A stretch of DNA of 64,000 bases from Rhynochetos jubatus. Its lineage: Eukaryota; Chordata; Aves; Eurypygiformes; Rhynochetidae. Where the stretch lies: contig CM050659.1 in assembly GCA_027574665.1 (NCBI GenBank), forward strand, positions 20,065,001 to 20,129,000. The letters run 5' to 3'. The notes below the pieces were generated by a model. It was given only the letters and a program-made list of their open reading frames with translations. It searched no databases and was not told the origin of the DNA. This document shows positions 11,801 to 22,522 of this stretch, piece after piece (position 1 is the first letter of the stretch; every line of letters starts with the position of its first letter). A program made the position numbers and the translations under genes.

Positions 11801-14800
11801 ATACTACAGTTAAGAATGAAAAAGGAAAGGAAAGAAAAGAAAGAAAAAGAAGTTTAAGTGGACGGCTGGGTTGACCGTTTCATCATTTTGGCAGCGGTCA
11901 GTTCTGCCTCTTGGGTGAAGTCATGCAGCTCAGGGGTATGGGGAGACCTTGATGACACTTGTGGGATGTGGAGTTTCCCAGGCACTGCTGTGGATTCCCC
12001 TGACCTCACCACTCTTGGCTCTGTGGTAGCCGTCTCCCAGCTCTCTAGCCACTGTGGTGCCCACGCCATTGTCCACGTTCCCAGTCCGGGGTTGCCCACT
12101 GGGGTGCTGCCTGAGGTTGGTCCCACTGATCAGGCATTCATGAGCTGGATAGCAGATTTTACATCTTACTCTAAAAACTGGGCAAAACCCCAACAATTGG
12201 AAATTTATTTTTTCAACATGGGAAAAGCATTGTCCTCCCTAACAGGTTTTCTTTCCCGGCCCTTCCGCATTCTCCATCCCCAAATAAGGTTGAGGTGAAC
12301 ATCCCAAAACCAAAATTTCAGTCTGAAGGTCTGAAATGTGGCAAAGTTATAAGAAACTGAGTACGGGGAGTGTGTAATGTTCAGGACCACTGTCTGTCAG
12401 CCACACCACTGTCTGGTTCTGTAGCAATGCTGTAAAGTGAAATTCCAAGGTAAGGTCAGGATGCAGATGTACCAGGTAAGAAGAGTTGATTGGTAGAGTG
12501 CAAAGACATCAGAATAGAAAGCTATGTAAAGAGGAAGAAATTCTTGTCGTTTATTGCTGACCTGGCTTTCCCCCATCTCTCTGTCTTTCTCCCTTTGTAT
12601 TTGTTCCATTTTGGACCCAGAAATGAATACAAATTAGTTTAATAAAATTTCCCAACTGAGATAAAAAACATTTGGAAATGATTTTAAAACATACCATGCA
12701 GCTGAAATGTCATGGTTAATTTTAATCTGCAGCAGGCAGCTAATATCCTCTGGCTATTTCAATGGTGCAGAAGATTGTAATTATTCACCTGTTAAAGTAA
12801 ATGCAGCTTTAACAAGTCTGATCACAGTTGAAAAGGAGGAGTGGAGAGGACAGGTAGACAGATGCTGTCTCAGTATGTCATCTGTGAATGATGCCTTTGT
12901 AGCTCTTTGGGAGGAATTATCTAGCTATGAAGAAAAAAGCCTATAATATAAAGCAGACTGTTTCCTGTAATAGCAACTTCTAGATTTTCCTTTGACAAAG
13001 TTTTCCCGGTGATTGTATTGCAATGGAGTCAGTGCTAGTGCAGTTCCCAGCTGGTATAACACATCCATTGTTATGGAGATGAAAAAAAAAAAAGTGAGAT
13101 ATTATAAAAATATAATCTGTGATGACCAAACCACTCTTTTGTAAGTGCTATCCAATATTGTCCGTATGGCTGTGGCTGTTTTCTACTTCCCCTCAACAGC
13201 ACTTTGCCATTTTTTACCGTTGATCAAAAATTTATAGGACCTTGTTCATAAAGCTGCTAATTCACTATTGCTTCTGTCCCTTGTGCTTCACTGGTGTGAA
13301 AGAGGAGCTTTGGAGTTGTGAGTGAGGCTTGTGGCTGCCTTTGGGCCAGATGAAGGGATGGGAGAGCCTTTCACCGGGTCTTTGCCTACGGATCAGGAGC
13401 TGGTCCTCCTCCAAGCAATGCTGGTAAGCCACTCTCACTGTAAGAATGCTTTCTGGAATCTGTCTTTCAGTGACATGTGTCCATCTCCCGTTGATTTCCA
13501 GCAGAGAGGAGAGTTCATGTCACTGAGAGCTGGACCTCACCAGGTAATAAGCTCAAAGCATAAGCTATGTGAGAGGCTCCAGGTGACTAACACCGTGTTC
13601 AGGACGCAGGGTGTTTGGGTTTGGATTTAGCTAGGTGGCCACAACACGTATAGGAATGGTTTTGTGCCATAAATTGGATAAAATGTCGAAAACTGAGCTG
13701 TCCCGCGATGGTGGCTGGAGAATTTCTCATCTCCTGAGACTTAAGCTCCACTAAATGCACTTTCCACCTGTTTTTGCCAGGTGGTGTGTGTTTTGCTCTT
13801 TGGACATTAATGTTCTCTGTAATCTCAATTTTAATTTCTGTATTTAATTTTTATTTTAAGAAAAACACCTTGATCTTCTTTCAGCCCACGTTGATCTCGG
13901 TTAATGTTGGGTCGTTTCAATAATAAAGCCTTTTCTCACGGGAGGCTGTGCCCATGTAGCAGTAAAGAGAACTTGGCTCATCAAAATCATGTCACTCACA
14001 CATGGAAGGTAAAAAGCACTTTGAAGTGGTAATGAAGTACATTCCTGCTGCTTAACAGAAAGTTTTGATAAGATCATATTAGCTGGGAGAGTACTTATTT
14101 AATTTTGTGGAAACGAAGATGCCGATGGAAAGTAATTAGATGGGAAGATCTAGCTGGTCACCTTCGTAACGAAATGCATCCTCCTTCCTCTGTGCAAAGA
14201 AGCAGCAAACTGGGGTGGTCCTGGGCCATGTCCCGTGACTTCGTGGCTGGTGCCACTTGGTCCCGTGACCAAGTGCTTACTGATGGCTTCAGAGCCACCA
14301 AAAGATGATAAGATTGTGTTTCCAGCTGAAACACAGTGAACCCCTTCAGGTCTTTCAGCCTTTCCTCCTCTGGGAAAAAAAAAAAAAAAAGCCAGGTGAG
14401 TGGAGAGCTCTCGCTTGTCCCTCAAAAGGCTTTGATAGCAGTGTCATGCTTCTCCTATTTGCCATGTGGTGTTCAAAGCATCCATGTTCCCAAATTCTTG
14501 TTCCTTTTTCTGTATCTATCTCGTGGGTTTTTAATCTGAGCTATCCTTTGTGCCTTTTCTGGGCTCGGTTGAAATACTTCACAGTGGAAATTTTTGAAAA
14601 ATGTAGGATCGGTGTCTATATTCTACCTCACCCTTCTTTGGCCCTGAATATTACTTTATCTGACCTCTATTTTTCAATTTGTCGGGCTTCTTAAACTCCT
14701 CTGGCAGAGTGCTGAAAGCCATCAGACATTTCAGAGTCAGGGCAGCACCCCGGCCCCTCAACTACTCCAAGTCATGCAATCTCTTAGGTAGAGAAAAATG

Positions 14801-17800
14801 ATGAAAGAAACAACAGATGGTAGCTTTCCAGACAACTGAGCCATTTGTGGAAAAATCAGATTTTAAAGAGACTGAAGCAGTCGGAATGCTTTGGGACAGC
14901 CAAGAACAAGCATGGGTAATATGCACAGAGTATTATTAAAAACAGGATGCAAGAGAGTGAGTTTCAGATAATTTTACATATTGATCCTGTTGGTTTTGAG
15001 GCTTGAAAAAAAATAAATCACTGTGGAGATGGTCAAATACCCACTTCAAAGGGAGGGGACAAAATGTCAGGACCTCTCTGCTGTTTCCCAGTGCACTGTG
15101 GCCTAGTTTCAGTAACCGTATATTGGCTGGCGTGCTACATGCATAGGTGCAGGTGAGCCCCTCGTGATTTCTAAAAAGAAAAGATTAATGTGAACATCAG
15201 CTACTCATGAAAAGCTGACAATACAGGCAGAGCTCTCAGGGGTTTTAAGAAAGGATGTGATAGTACAGGATGGTCTAAGGGCCATAATGGGAGATACTGG
15301 ATTCCCTGAACATATCCAGTGGCTTAGAGGGATGTGCTTTTAAATAACTGGGCTTGAGTCTTAAACACCTAGAGGACACGGTCACTTACATGAGCAGCAG
15401 GTTGCTCACAGCTCTTCCCCAGGGCCCGTCCAAATCCTTGATGGACTGGAGCACTTGAGCTTGCTGGGGCAAGAAGTGGGGTAGCGGGGGCCGTTTTCCT
15501 CCTTGGGTTTCTGTGAAATGAGCACGGACCGCCACTTTCACGACAGGCATTTGCGCTCCCACTTCGTGGGGCTGCAGCAGTGTGGCAACGGTTAACAACT
15601 TCCTGCTTGGATAAATTATATCAGACAGCGCTTTGCAGAGGTTGCTGTAATGTCTTTTTAACAAGAATTTATCCAGAAGCCATGACACGGAGCGTAAGTA
15701 ATTGCAATCATACGGTATCTGTGTCATTGATGGTTTCTGCTATTTTGTAGTAACTACTATAATACCATGTATAATTGGAAAGAAATATAGTATTTTTCTG
15801 CTTTCTTAAGAATCAGAATTGATGCTGAAATTGAGAATGGTCCCTAAAACCCTGCTGTGTATTCAATCTATGCAGTATGAAATACAATCTTTCTTATCTG
15901 ATACCACCTAAACTGATGTTGCACACATGCAACTACTATCAATTGTCTCTGCTTCTGAGTTAGATTTTTGGTATATCAGTATAAAAATCTACCATGTAAA
16001 TAAGTTGAGTTCCTAAGAGAAGCATGACTGACTCTGGACACGAGTATGTCTTGTGTTATTAGTGTTTGACTCCTTATTCCCAAAAGACTCAGATTTAAAA
16101 AGAAGGAAGATCCCACGCTCGTAGGTCTCCTTTGTCAGTATCTGAGAATTAGGAATGTACAGACAAGGCAAAGAGTAATTTAGCTGGCTTTTGTGGGTCT
16201 AGCTTTCCAAACAAATTACACTCATGCTCTTGCTTCTGGGAACATCTGCGTTTAAATCAATCACAAAACAGTAATGCTGTCTCTCAACAACACACCTATT
16301 TTTCTAGGGAAAATATGTCTGGGGTGTGTCAGTAAAAGGAGGTCACTGACAAAAAATAATGCCGAGGCAGGAATGAAAGCAATGTCACTTAATCTAGAAT
16401 AACTGAAGATTGCTAAACTAGATCTGAGTCAGGACAATCCCTCCTATCCAAAAAGAACCCAGTAGGTTGGACACTGCTTCTGACTTGCGCCTCAGTTTAT
16501 TTATCTACTTAGAGTCTTTATGGGTGAACTTACTGTTAGGGAAAGGATAGTAGATGAAGTGACTCCCAGAAAACGGTGTACCTTTTGTGAAACCTGACAG
16601 TAGAAATGAGTAATAAACACCTGTTGATTTTCTTTCTTTTACAGGCATCAGGGTTACATTTATACCTACAGAGTGTCCAAGACAGAAACTGGGTCCTGGA
16701 GTGCAGAGGTGTGTAATTCTCCTTTCTCCTCTGAAAATTTCTGCATCCTGTTTGATGTTTGCATTGATTTAATGAAACACATTCAAATTATTCATGCCTC
16801 TGTATAATCTGATTTTCATGGAAGGTAATCGATCTTGAGTGTGCCCATCACTAAGATGTCTTGGTGCTACTTCTGACAGTCTTGAACTCCTAAATTAATT
16901 CCCTGTTACATTTCAGCTGTTGCATAATGCAATACTGCATTATTTTGCATCATTTGAAATGGCAAAAATACTGTGTTTTTGTAATTTGACAAGCACAATC
17001 AGTTCCCTTCTATCCCACATACCATTAATGTCAGAATATTTAAGGAAATTATTTTCAACCTACAGTGTTTTAAAGTTAATTTCTCTCCAGATTAATTCCT
17101 CATTGGTACAGAATGTATATAAGATAGCCAAAACTTGATAAAAAAATATATTTTCACCCCTCTGATAAGAAACTGTTAATTCAAGTGTGGAATAACACCA
17201 TTTGTGATACCAAGAACTATTTAGGTGGATGCAACCAGCATGCTAACCTGTATTTCTTTTATGAAGGCCCTGTTCTTTGGATGTACTCTGTGTACATGAT
17301 CAGCTTCCTGTTTGCATGTTAATGAACACTGGTTACAAACATCAAATGATTTCTAGACAGGCGCAATTCCTTGGCTGTTATTATAATAGAAGTGGTTTCA
17401 GTGCTCTGGAAGATGAGACTGATTCCTGGGGTTACTCAGAAGCAGATCAGGGAGTAAAAGTGGCTCACATTTACCACAGGGTAAAGAATATCCGTGTCAC
17501 CCTTGGGAATGATGCCCAGGAAGAATTCACTCATTCGTTCCTGCAAGGCATGGGGAGCACCCTGTAGCTTTGCACTGCCCAAGCAGGAGGGGTTTGGGGA
17601 TGGGGTGAGGGTGGTAGTGCACCCAGCACCTCAGGGTGAGCACTGGTGTCTCAGGAAGGATGCCAGGATCCCAGGGACCCCCCACCTCTGGGGGATAATT
17701 CCCTGAGCGAGGCTGCAGCCAGCTTTGGCCCCAGGTAACGTCAGAGTCTGCAGTGAGGTTTTTCCGGTGTTATACAGACCTGCTACACCTCCTCCCCCAT

Positions 17801-19595
17801 GACCTCCACTGGCTCCCTGTGTATGGGTCTTGGGCTTTCCTCTGCTGTATTTTAGGCAAACCTTATCAGTGTTTCACAGCACAGCTCTCCTGAAGGCCCA
17901 GAACTCTCAAACCATCCTCTGCAGGGAAAGGTGCTAGCTAAAGACCCATGATACCAACCCTTCCTTTAAGCAAACGGAAACCTTGAAGTAAATGTCACTA
18001 AGACCACACTGGTCTCAGCTGTTAGAAACCTAAATCCAACTTATCCCGATGAAACGTGCTTCCAAGGCCAAAGCAGGCTCCAGCTGTCTCTGCCTCCTTC
18101 CCTGTGGCTGGTTAGTCTCTGAGCAAGCTCAGGTCAACCCCTCTTTCAAGGACTAAGCAGGGAAATTAAAACAGTGCTGGTAAAATCCCAGCCAGTGGGA
18201 AGCCTTGGGCTGGTGCCAGCAAGGAGGATTTAGCCCATGAGTGCTGGGTGAGAGCAGTGTCCCTCGGGTGGGACTGTGCCAGCAGGACCTACGCTTGCCC
18301 CCCCCACCCATGACTTTGGTGGGGAGGAATTACTACAACAGCGCCCTGAAGGTTTTAACAGAAACATTGGCTTTTTGATTAAAAGCAGACACAGTTTCAT
18401 TCTGCAGCGTTTGAAAAGATGCTAACGTAGAAAGATAGAAAACTCCTACTTTTAATAAATAGGTAACATTTTGCTGCTGCCTTTGTACGAGAGCGAGACA
18501 GGAATAGCCAATAAACACATAAACCAGTATTGGATGCTCAGAGAAAGGCTTGCAAAGAGGCTGTGTCCGTGCCTGAGCTTAGTGGTGTGAGGACACCGCC
18601 TCCCCGGTAAGTGCCAGCTAACTCTAGATTGTCTTGCTGGTATTTCCAGGCTGGGAGTATCTTACCGATAAACCCCAGGCTGGAGGTTAAATCACTGGCT
18701 GCAATAAATCAGGGTCAGAAATAGCAAAAGATCACTTGGGATTTTGCCTCATAAGCACGGCAGGCTCTGACTTTCTCTTGTAGTGATTAAGAAATTGCCT
18801 CTCTGCCAGCCTCATATCACCACACTGCTGGAAACCGCTCTTAGTGCAGGGAGCCCGCAGTGCCCGGGGGACGGAGGGGAGTAGTACAGCCCATTGACTC
18901 TTTTTAAGCTGGCACATCATGGGGTCCAAGTGAAGGGCTGGCTCCTTCCCCGGGGTGTATGCGCGTTTCTGAGGACAAGGCTTCTGTGCCAGCACCTGGA
19001 GTCCGGTACAGGGGCTCGGCACTCAGCATCCCCTCTCACCTCTTGCCCTTTGGTTACGCAGACAGCGCCCGGGGTCCACCGGAGGCTCTTTCGGAAAGTG
19101 CACAACCTCATTTCGGCCTTTCAGAAACCCAACCAAGGCATCATAACACCCCTGCAGCACCCAGTCATCAACCACGCGAAAGCCAAATACTCGCCAGGTA
19201 CTCGTGGGGTGGAGGGAGCCTCTGCTGCGGCCGAGCAAAAGTCCTCCATGGTGGCGGGGACAGAGGTCGTAGACTTCATTGCATCTTTGACCAGAACTAG
19301 CTGGCGGGCTGGCATTTTCAAACGTGGGCCCTAACTTTGCAATTGTGTGACTGAAATGCTGGCACTGAAGTGCTCAGTAGGGGTAGGGCCTGTCAGTGTG
19401 ATGAGAAAATGGATTTTGAATACATGTTCCTGAGTGCCGTGCTGCCACGGGCTGCCCGCACTCCCTCCCCAGTGCCCAGTAGGTGCAAACCTGCTGATCT
19501 GTCCATTTTCTTACAGTGTTTGTCCTTTCATAGCTTTGTGATTATTTTTCACAGGCAGAAATGAAAACCGTGACTTCCACCTGCAGCCATCATGA
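5668..19595 (+). CDS. SH2D1A: SH2D1A (SAP), SH2 adaptor of SLAM receptors, spliced from 4 exons
   Basis: Cytosolic single-SH2 adaptor that binds the tyrosine motif of SLAM-family receptors in T and NK cells and recruits the kinase FYN. Join of 5668-5804, 16645-16708, 19062-19197 and 19555-19595: 378 nt, 125 residues against 128 in human. The SH2 domain fills residues 5 to about 100. GSYLLRDSE (27-35) carries the phosphotyrosine-binding Arg32. Arg13 and Arg55 are present, as is FRK (77-79) with Arg78, the residue that contacts the FYN SH3 domain in the human protein. Phases are 2, 0 and 1, and all introns are GT-AG. The ATG has A at -3 and G at +4 and is the first in-frame ATG after a stop at 5545. 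The tail after residue 101 has diverged strongly from mammals. Paralogs SH2D1B (EAT-2) differ; the match to SAP and the neighbour TENM1 settle the identity. Confidence 0.97.
5805..16644 (+). other. SH2D1A: SH2D1A intron 1 (10.8 kb)
   Basis: Large phase-2 intron. It holds a C-rich tract at 8693-8721, a GAAA-rich purine tract at about 11816-11852 followed by a GC-richer island (11860-12130), and A-runs near 13081-13093 and 14377-14391. No additional conserved exon was recognised. The acceptor is a clean polypyrimidine tract ending TTTTACAG at 16644. Confidence 0.85.
8693..8721 (-). other. C-rich tract, G-quadruplex-capable on the minus strand
   Basis: Three C-runs of 7, 7 and 5 (8696-8702, 8705-8711, 8717-8721). 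The complementary strand can form four G-runs because a seven-base run can supply two. It lies in SH2D1A intron 1 with the G-runs on the template strand, so the transcript itself would be C-rich. Confidence 0.55.
16645..16708 (+). CDS. SH2D1A: SH2D1A coding exon 2
   Basis: 64 nt, the same length as the human exon. It completes Leu46 and encodes residues 47-67, [19 protein letters not shown], the central sheet with Arg55. Donor GTGTGT starts at 16709; phase 0. Confidence 0.96.
16709..19061 (+). other. SH2D1A: SH2D1A intron 2 (2.35 kb)
   Basis: Phase-0 intron with a GC-rich central part (about 17500-18310) that carries a four-run G motif at 17589-17611 and a C-run near 18297-18305. No other exon recognised. 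Acceptor TTACGCAG ends at 19061. Confidence 0.85.
17589..17611 (+). other. Canonical G-quadruplex motif, sense strand
   Basis: Four G-runs of 4, 4, 4 and 3 separated by loops TTT, AT and TGA. It sits on the SH2D1A sense strand inside intron 2, so both the DNA and the nascent RNA could fold. The motif is read directly from the sequence; folding is inferred. Confidence 0.75.
19062..19197 (+). CDS. SH2D1A: SH2D1A coding exon 3
   Basis: Encodes residues 68-112 and the first base of Gly113: [20 protein letters not shown] with Arg78, then [14 protein letters not shown], the end of the SH2 fold. The human exon is 9 nt longer; the missing codons fall in the tail after the SH2 domain. Donor CCAG/GTACTC departs from consensus at +4 to +6. 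Confidence 0.95.
19198..19554 (+). other. SH2D1A: SH2D1A intron 3 (357 bp)
   Basis: Short phase-1 intron. Reading on from exon 3 without splicing stays open for 45 more codons to a stop at 19332-19334. Acceptor tract ATTATTTTTCACAG ends at 19554. Confidence 0.85.
19555..19595 (+). CDS. SH2D1A: SH2D1A coding exon 4 and stop
   Basis: Gives the tail [13 protein letters not shown] and TGA at 19593-19595. The coding length of 41 nt equals that of the human last exon. The tail sequence itself is barely similar to the human one, so this exon rests on the acceptor, the matching phase 1, the matching length and the acidic/aromatic NENRDF core. Confidence 0.85.
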
Positions 19596-20680
19596 AGCCG
19601 TGTGTCGTAACCCCCGAGCGTGACGTAACCATACCTTCCAGCATCTCCTCTAGTCCGTGCTCAGAACGATTTATGTGATAGTTGATATAACTCCGTGAGT
19701 TTTCTTGTAACATTTGCAGAAATGGGTATTTCATAGAATTTCTAGATCAAAATTTAGAAGTTTTAAGTTTTGGAATGTTTTGAATTTAGATTTTTTTTCT
19801 TTTGTTTTTGTAACAGAGAGGATAAAAAAGAATTAACTACTAAATAGTGTAATGTGTTTTTTTCTTCTTTGTACTCTCAAGTGCAAAATATTTTTCACTT
19901 CAACACTTGTTCCTAATTAATAATTAGTTACTAATTTTACATGACTTAACTTTGGACTCTGTTTTGCTTTGTTCTGGTTGGCATTTGTGCAGAACTGGGC
20001 AAGTCCCCTTTTGCAGCCTTAGGAAAATCACATTATGATGTCCTGGCCTTTGGTGGGCTCTGTGGCTGTGTCAGTTCCTAAAGACATCCCAGCAGTGCCC
20101 CCCTCGGTGTTGGTTTCTGCCATGCAGCCTCGTGTGAGCGTCTGTGAGCTCTGGGAGGGACCCCAGTGGGGGCCCAGCCTTGTGTATGTGACGCTCGGTC
20201 TGCGAGGGGTCTGTAGCTGGTCTGGTTGGTGGGTTTGTGCCAGGGATAGTCACACAAATGGTCCTGACTATCCAAAAAAGGTGATTCTCCCGCACTCCCT
20301 TTTAAAGCACAAAACTAATAGTGATTGCAAATGGACTACAAAAAAAAATACAGCTCTAAACATTTACCGTTGGGTTGCTCTGCTTAAATATTTTGTGCCT
20401 ATACTGCCAATTTCTTCTGCGCAGCTTGGAAGGAACCATTTCCTAAGAGGTAAAGAGGCTTTTTCCAGAAATACCAGGCTACAGGCTCAGGAGAACAAAC
20501 CTGCATCATCTCAGCAGGCAGGGCCAAGCTGTGGCTCGGAAGTAGGGAGTGAGGCACGGGGATGGCAGTGGTCCCCGAGGCAGCAGCCGCCTCCCTGTGA
20601 AGGTGCCAGAGCTGCATATGGGATACTGACATGGGAGAGCCTCCTTCACCGGTATATTAATAAACCTCCACTCCTAATCC
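19596..20680 (+). other. SH2D1A: Probable SH2D1A 3' UTR
   Basis: AT-rich from about 19660 to 20000, containing the inverted repeat CTAATTAATAATTAG at 19913-19927. The end is placed by the AATAAA at 20659. The distal part also contains a long open frame (20035-20829) with no recognisable domain. Confidence 0.5.
20659..20664 (+). terminator. SH2D1A: Candidate SH2D1A poly(A) signal
   Basis: The clearest AATAAA I found downstream of the stop codon on the + strand, followed 30-80 bp later by GT-rich stretches (TTATTGGTATCTTGG, GATGTGCTGT). Earlier or later non-canonical sites are possible. Confidence 0.45.
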
Positions 20681-22499
20681 ACTTAATTATTGGTATCTTG
20701 GATTCAGCACTGGCTGATGTGCTGTCACTTTTGCCATTGAACCTTTCCCTCCTCCTCTGTCCCTTCAAGCTTTCCTGGCGTGCTGTGCAGCTGCGATGGC
20801 CGGTCCCTAGCCGTTCCTCTCTGTGCTAACCATCCTTCCCCAAAGCAACTGACCTGCTGGGTGCTGGCAGAGTGCAGGTGTCAGAACCCTTTTGCTTGCC
20901 GAGTGCTGGGTATAAACCCCTGGTTTGCCTGGGATCTCCTGGGAGCAGGAAAGGGTGTGCTTGGGAATGGTCCCTAGCAGCTGATAGCACTGTGGTGGGG
21001 CTAAATGTAGTGGGAAACCTGTTGTCCAAGAGGGGTTTCCTATAGAAACATCCTATTGACTTCGAGCAATGGCTGAGGCTGTCAGTGCTGCCTGTGCATG
21101 CCTTGTGGCACAACAGCAGCCGCCACTCGTCCATGCTACGGTGCAGTGAGCTGAGGATAACTGGTTTGACTATGCTTGACTCCAGCAGTGCCTTGCTCTG
21201 CTGAAAAATACATAAAACAGGCCAGAAGATGCCATTTTTGTTTAAAGCTGAGAATGTTGTTTTGGTTTCTGATGTAAATTATTAAGACAGAGGCTTGTTT
21301 GTGTTGTTTCTTTTGGGTACCCAAGGGTCTGGAATTGCTGTAGGCTTAAACAAGGTGGAAACAAAGAGAGAAGCTCATGGCACCTGCGGGACAAGGAGTC
21401 AATGTTTGGTTATGGGAACAGTAATATGGAAAGTATATTGGTTTCATGCATTCACTTAGGTGTGAAGAGCTACAGACCCTTTCAGAAGGCAGCAACTGCA
21501 TTTGTGGGCATGCCTTTCCAGGTAATGGCTGTATCCCCACCTTCTTCCTTCCCACCGTCCCTGCAGGGCTGCAGCCACGCTGGGATGCAGTCCCTCGCCG
21601 GTGCAGTTGCCTTGTGCCTCCCAGCTCTCCCACCCCCTTCCCCTGGGTGCTGCAGCCCCGGCTCTGACAGCTGGTTTGGCAGCTCCGTGCGGGGTTGCTG
21701 TGTGCCCTGCTCTGGCCCTCTCCCCTGCCCTGCCTTCTCCCCAGCAGAGGCAATGCCGTACCTCTGCAGTAACTAATCCTGCCACAGCTCTGGGTTTGCC
21801 TCCACAAAGCTCTCCCCTGCGACAGCCGGGCCAGATCTCCTGCAGCACTAAATCAATACCTGCTCCCATGCTGGTTTTCCTCCCTCTTCTACTAGAGCAC
21901 CCTTTGGCCTCCATTCCTTCTTGTCCATCCGCTGCAGCTCTTCCAGCCTCAGCCCTCATGCTGGGTTATTGCCCAGCTCAGCGGTGCTGATCTGTTTTTC
22001 ACCACGTTACCTTTTCTTTAGCCTTAAATGCTGCTGCGGTTCACTGTCTCCTCCTCGCTGATGCATGCGCTGGGCTTTTTACTTTCCTCATGTGCGTACG
22101 TTTGGTACCCACAGTCATTCATCATCATCGATTTGAGGCAGCTCTACAGAATGTGTAGGTACTTACACTTTGCTCCTCGTCCCCTACCACCACCGTTTAC
22201 TTCACCCACTCGGGTCTGGGCATTTCGAAGGATTCTTTTTTCCCCTCTCACATTTATTCTGATGAATTAACGTGTGCACGGAAAGTGGCTGTGATTTCAC
22301 CTGCAGTGAAACCTGCAGAGTTATGTGCACGAGCACTGGGGAATCAGAAGTAAAACTAAATCTTGCTAGCAACCCCCTGCCTCCCAACTTCTGAATCAAC
22401 CAGTATTGTCTGAAGCCCTTATTTAGCTACATGGAAGCGCCTTTTACTGGCACTACCAGAATATCCCAAATACGTGGTGTAAACAAAGACAACATCACA
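20681..22499. other. Intergenic gap between converging genes
   Basis: About 1.8 kb between the inferred 3' ends. The part 21530-21990 is C/T-rich on the + strand and opens long overlapping frames on both strands, none with a recognisable domain. No RNA gene or repeat was identified. Confidence 0.5.
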
Positions 22500-22516
22500 C
22501 ACCGTCAGTTTGCACC

Positions 22517-22522
22517 TTTATT
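22517..22522 (-). terminator. TENM1: Candidate distal TENM1 poly(A) signal
   Basis: AATAAA on the minus strand, followed after about 12-15 nt by a GT-rich downstream element (GGTGTGTGATGTTGTC) in the usual spacing. Of the TENM1-strand signals in the region it has the best downstream context. Confidence 0.6.

Noticed and set aside
11858-12298. 146-codon frame after a GAAA-rich tract in SH2D1A intron 1
   Set aside because: Considered as a retrocopy, but the purine tract is on the wrong side to be a poly(A) tail for a + strand insert, and the translation has no recognisable similarity.
16460-16520. Possible MIR fragment (GCCTCAGTTTATTTATCTA)
   Set aside because: Only a short stretch resembles MIR; too little to call by eye.
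21346-21990. Overlapping 120-170 codon frames on both strands
   Set aside because: GC-rich, C/T-biased sequence lowers stop frequency. No recognisable protein family and no splice-flanked conservation.
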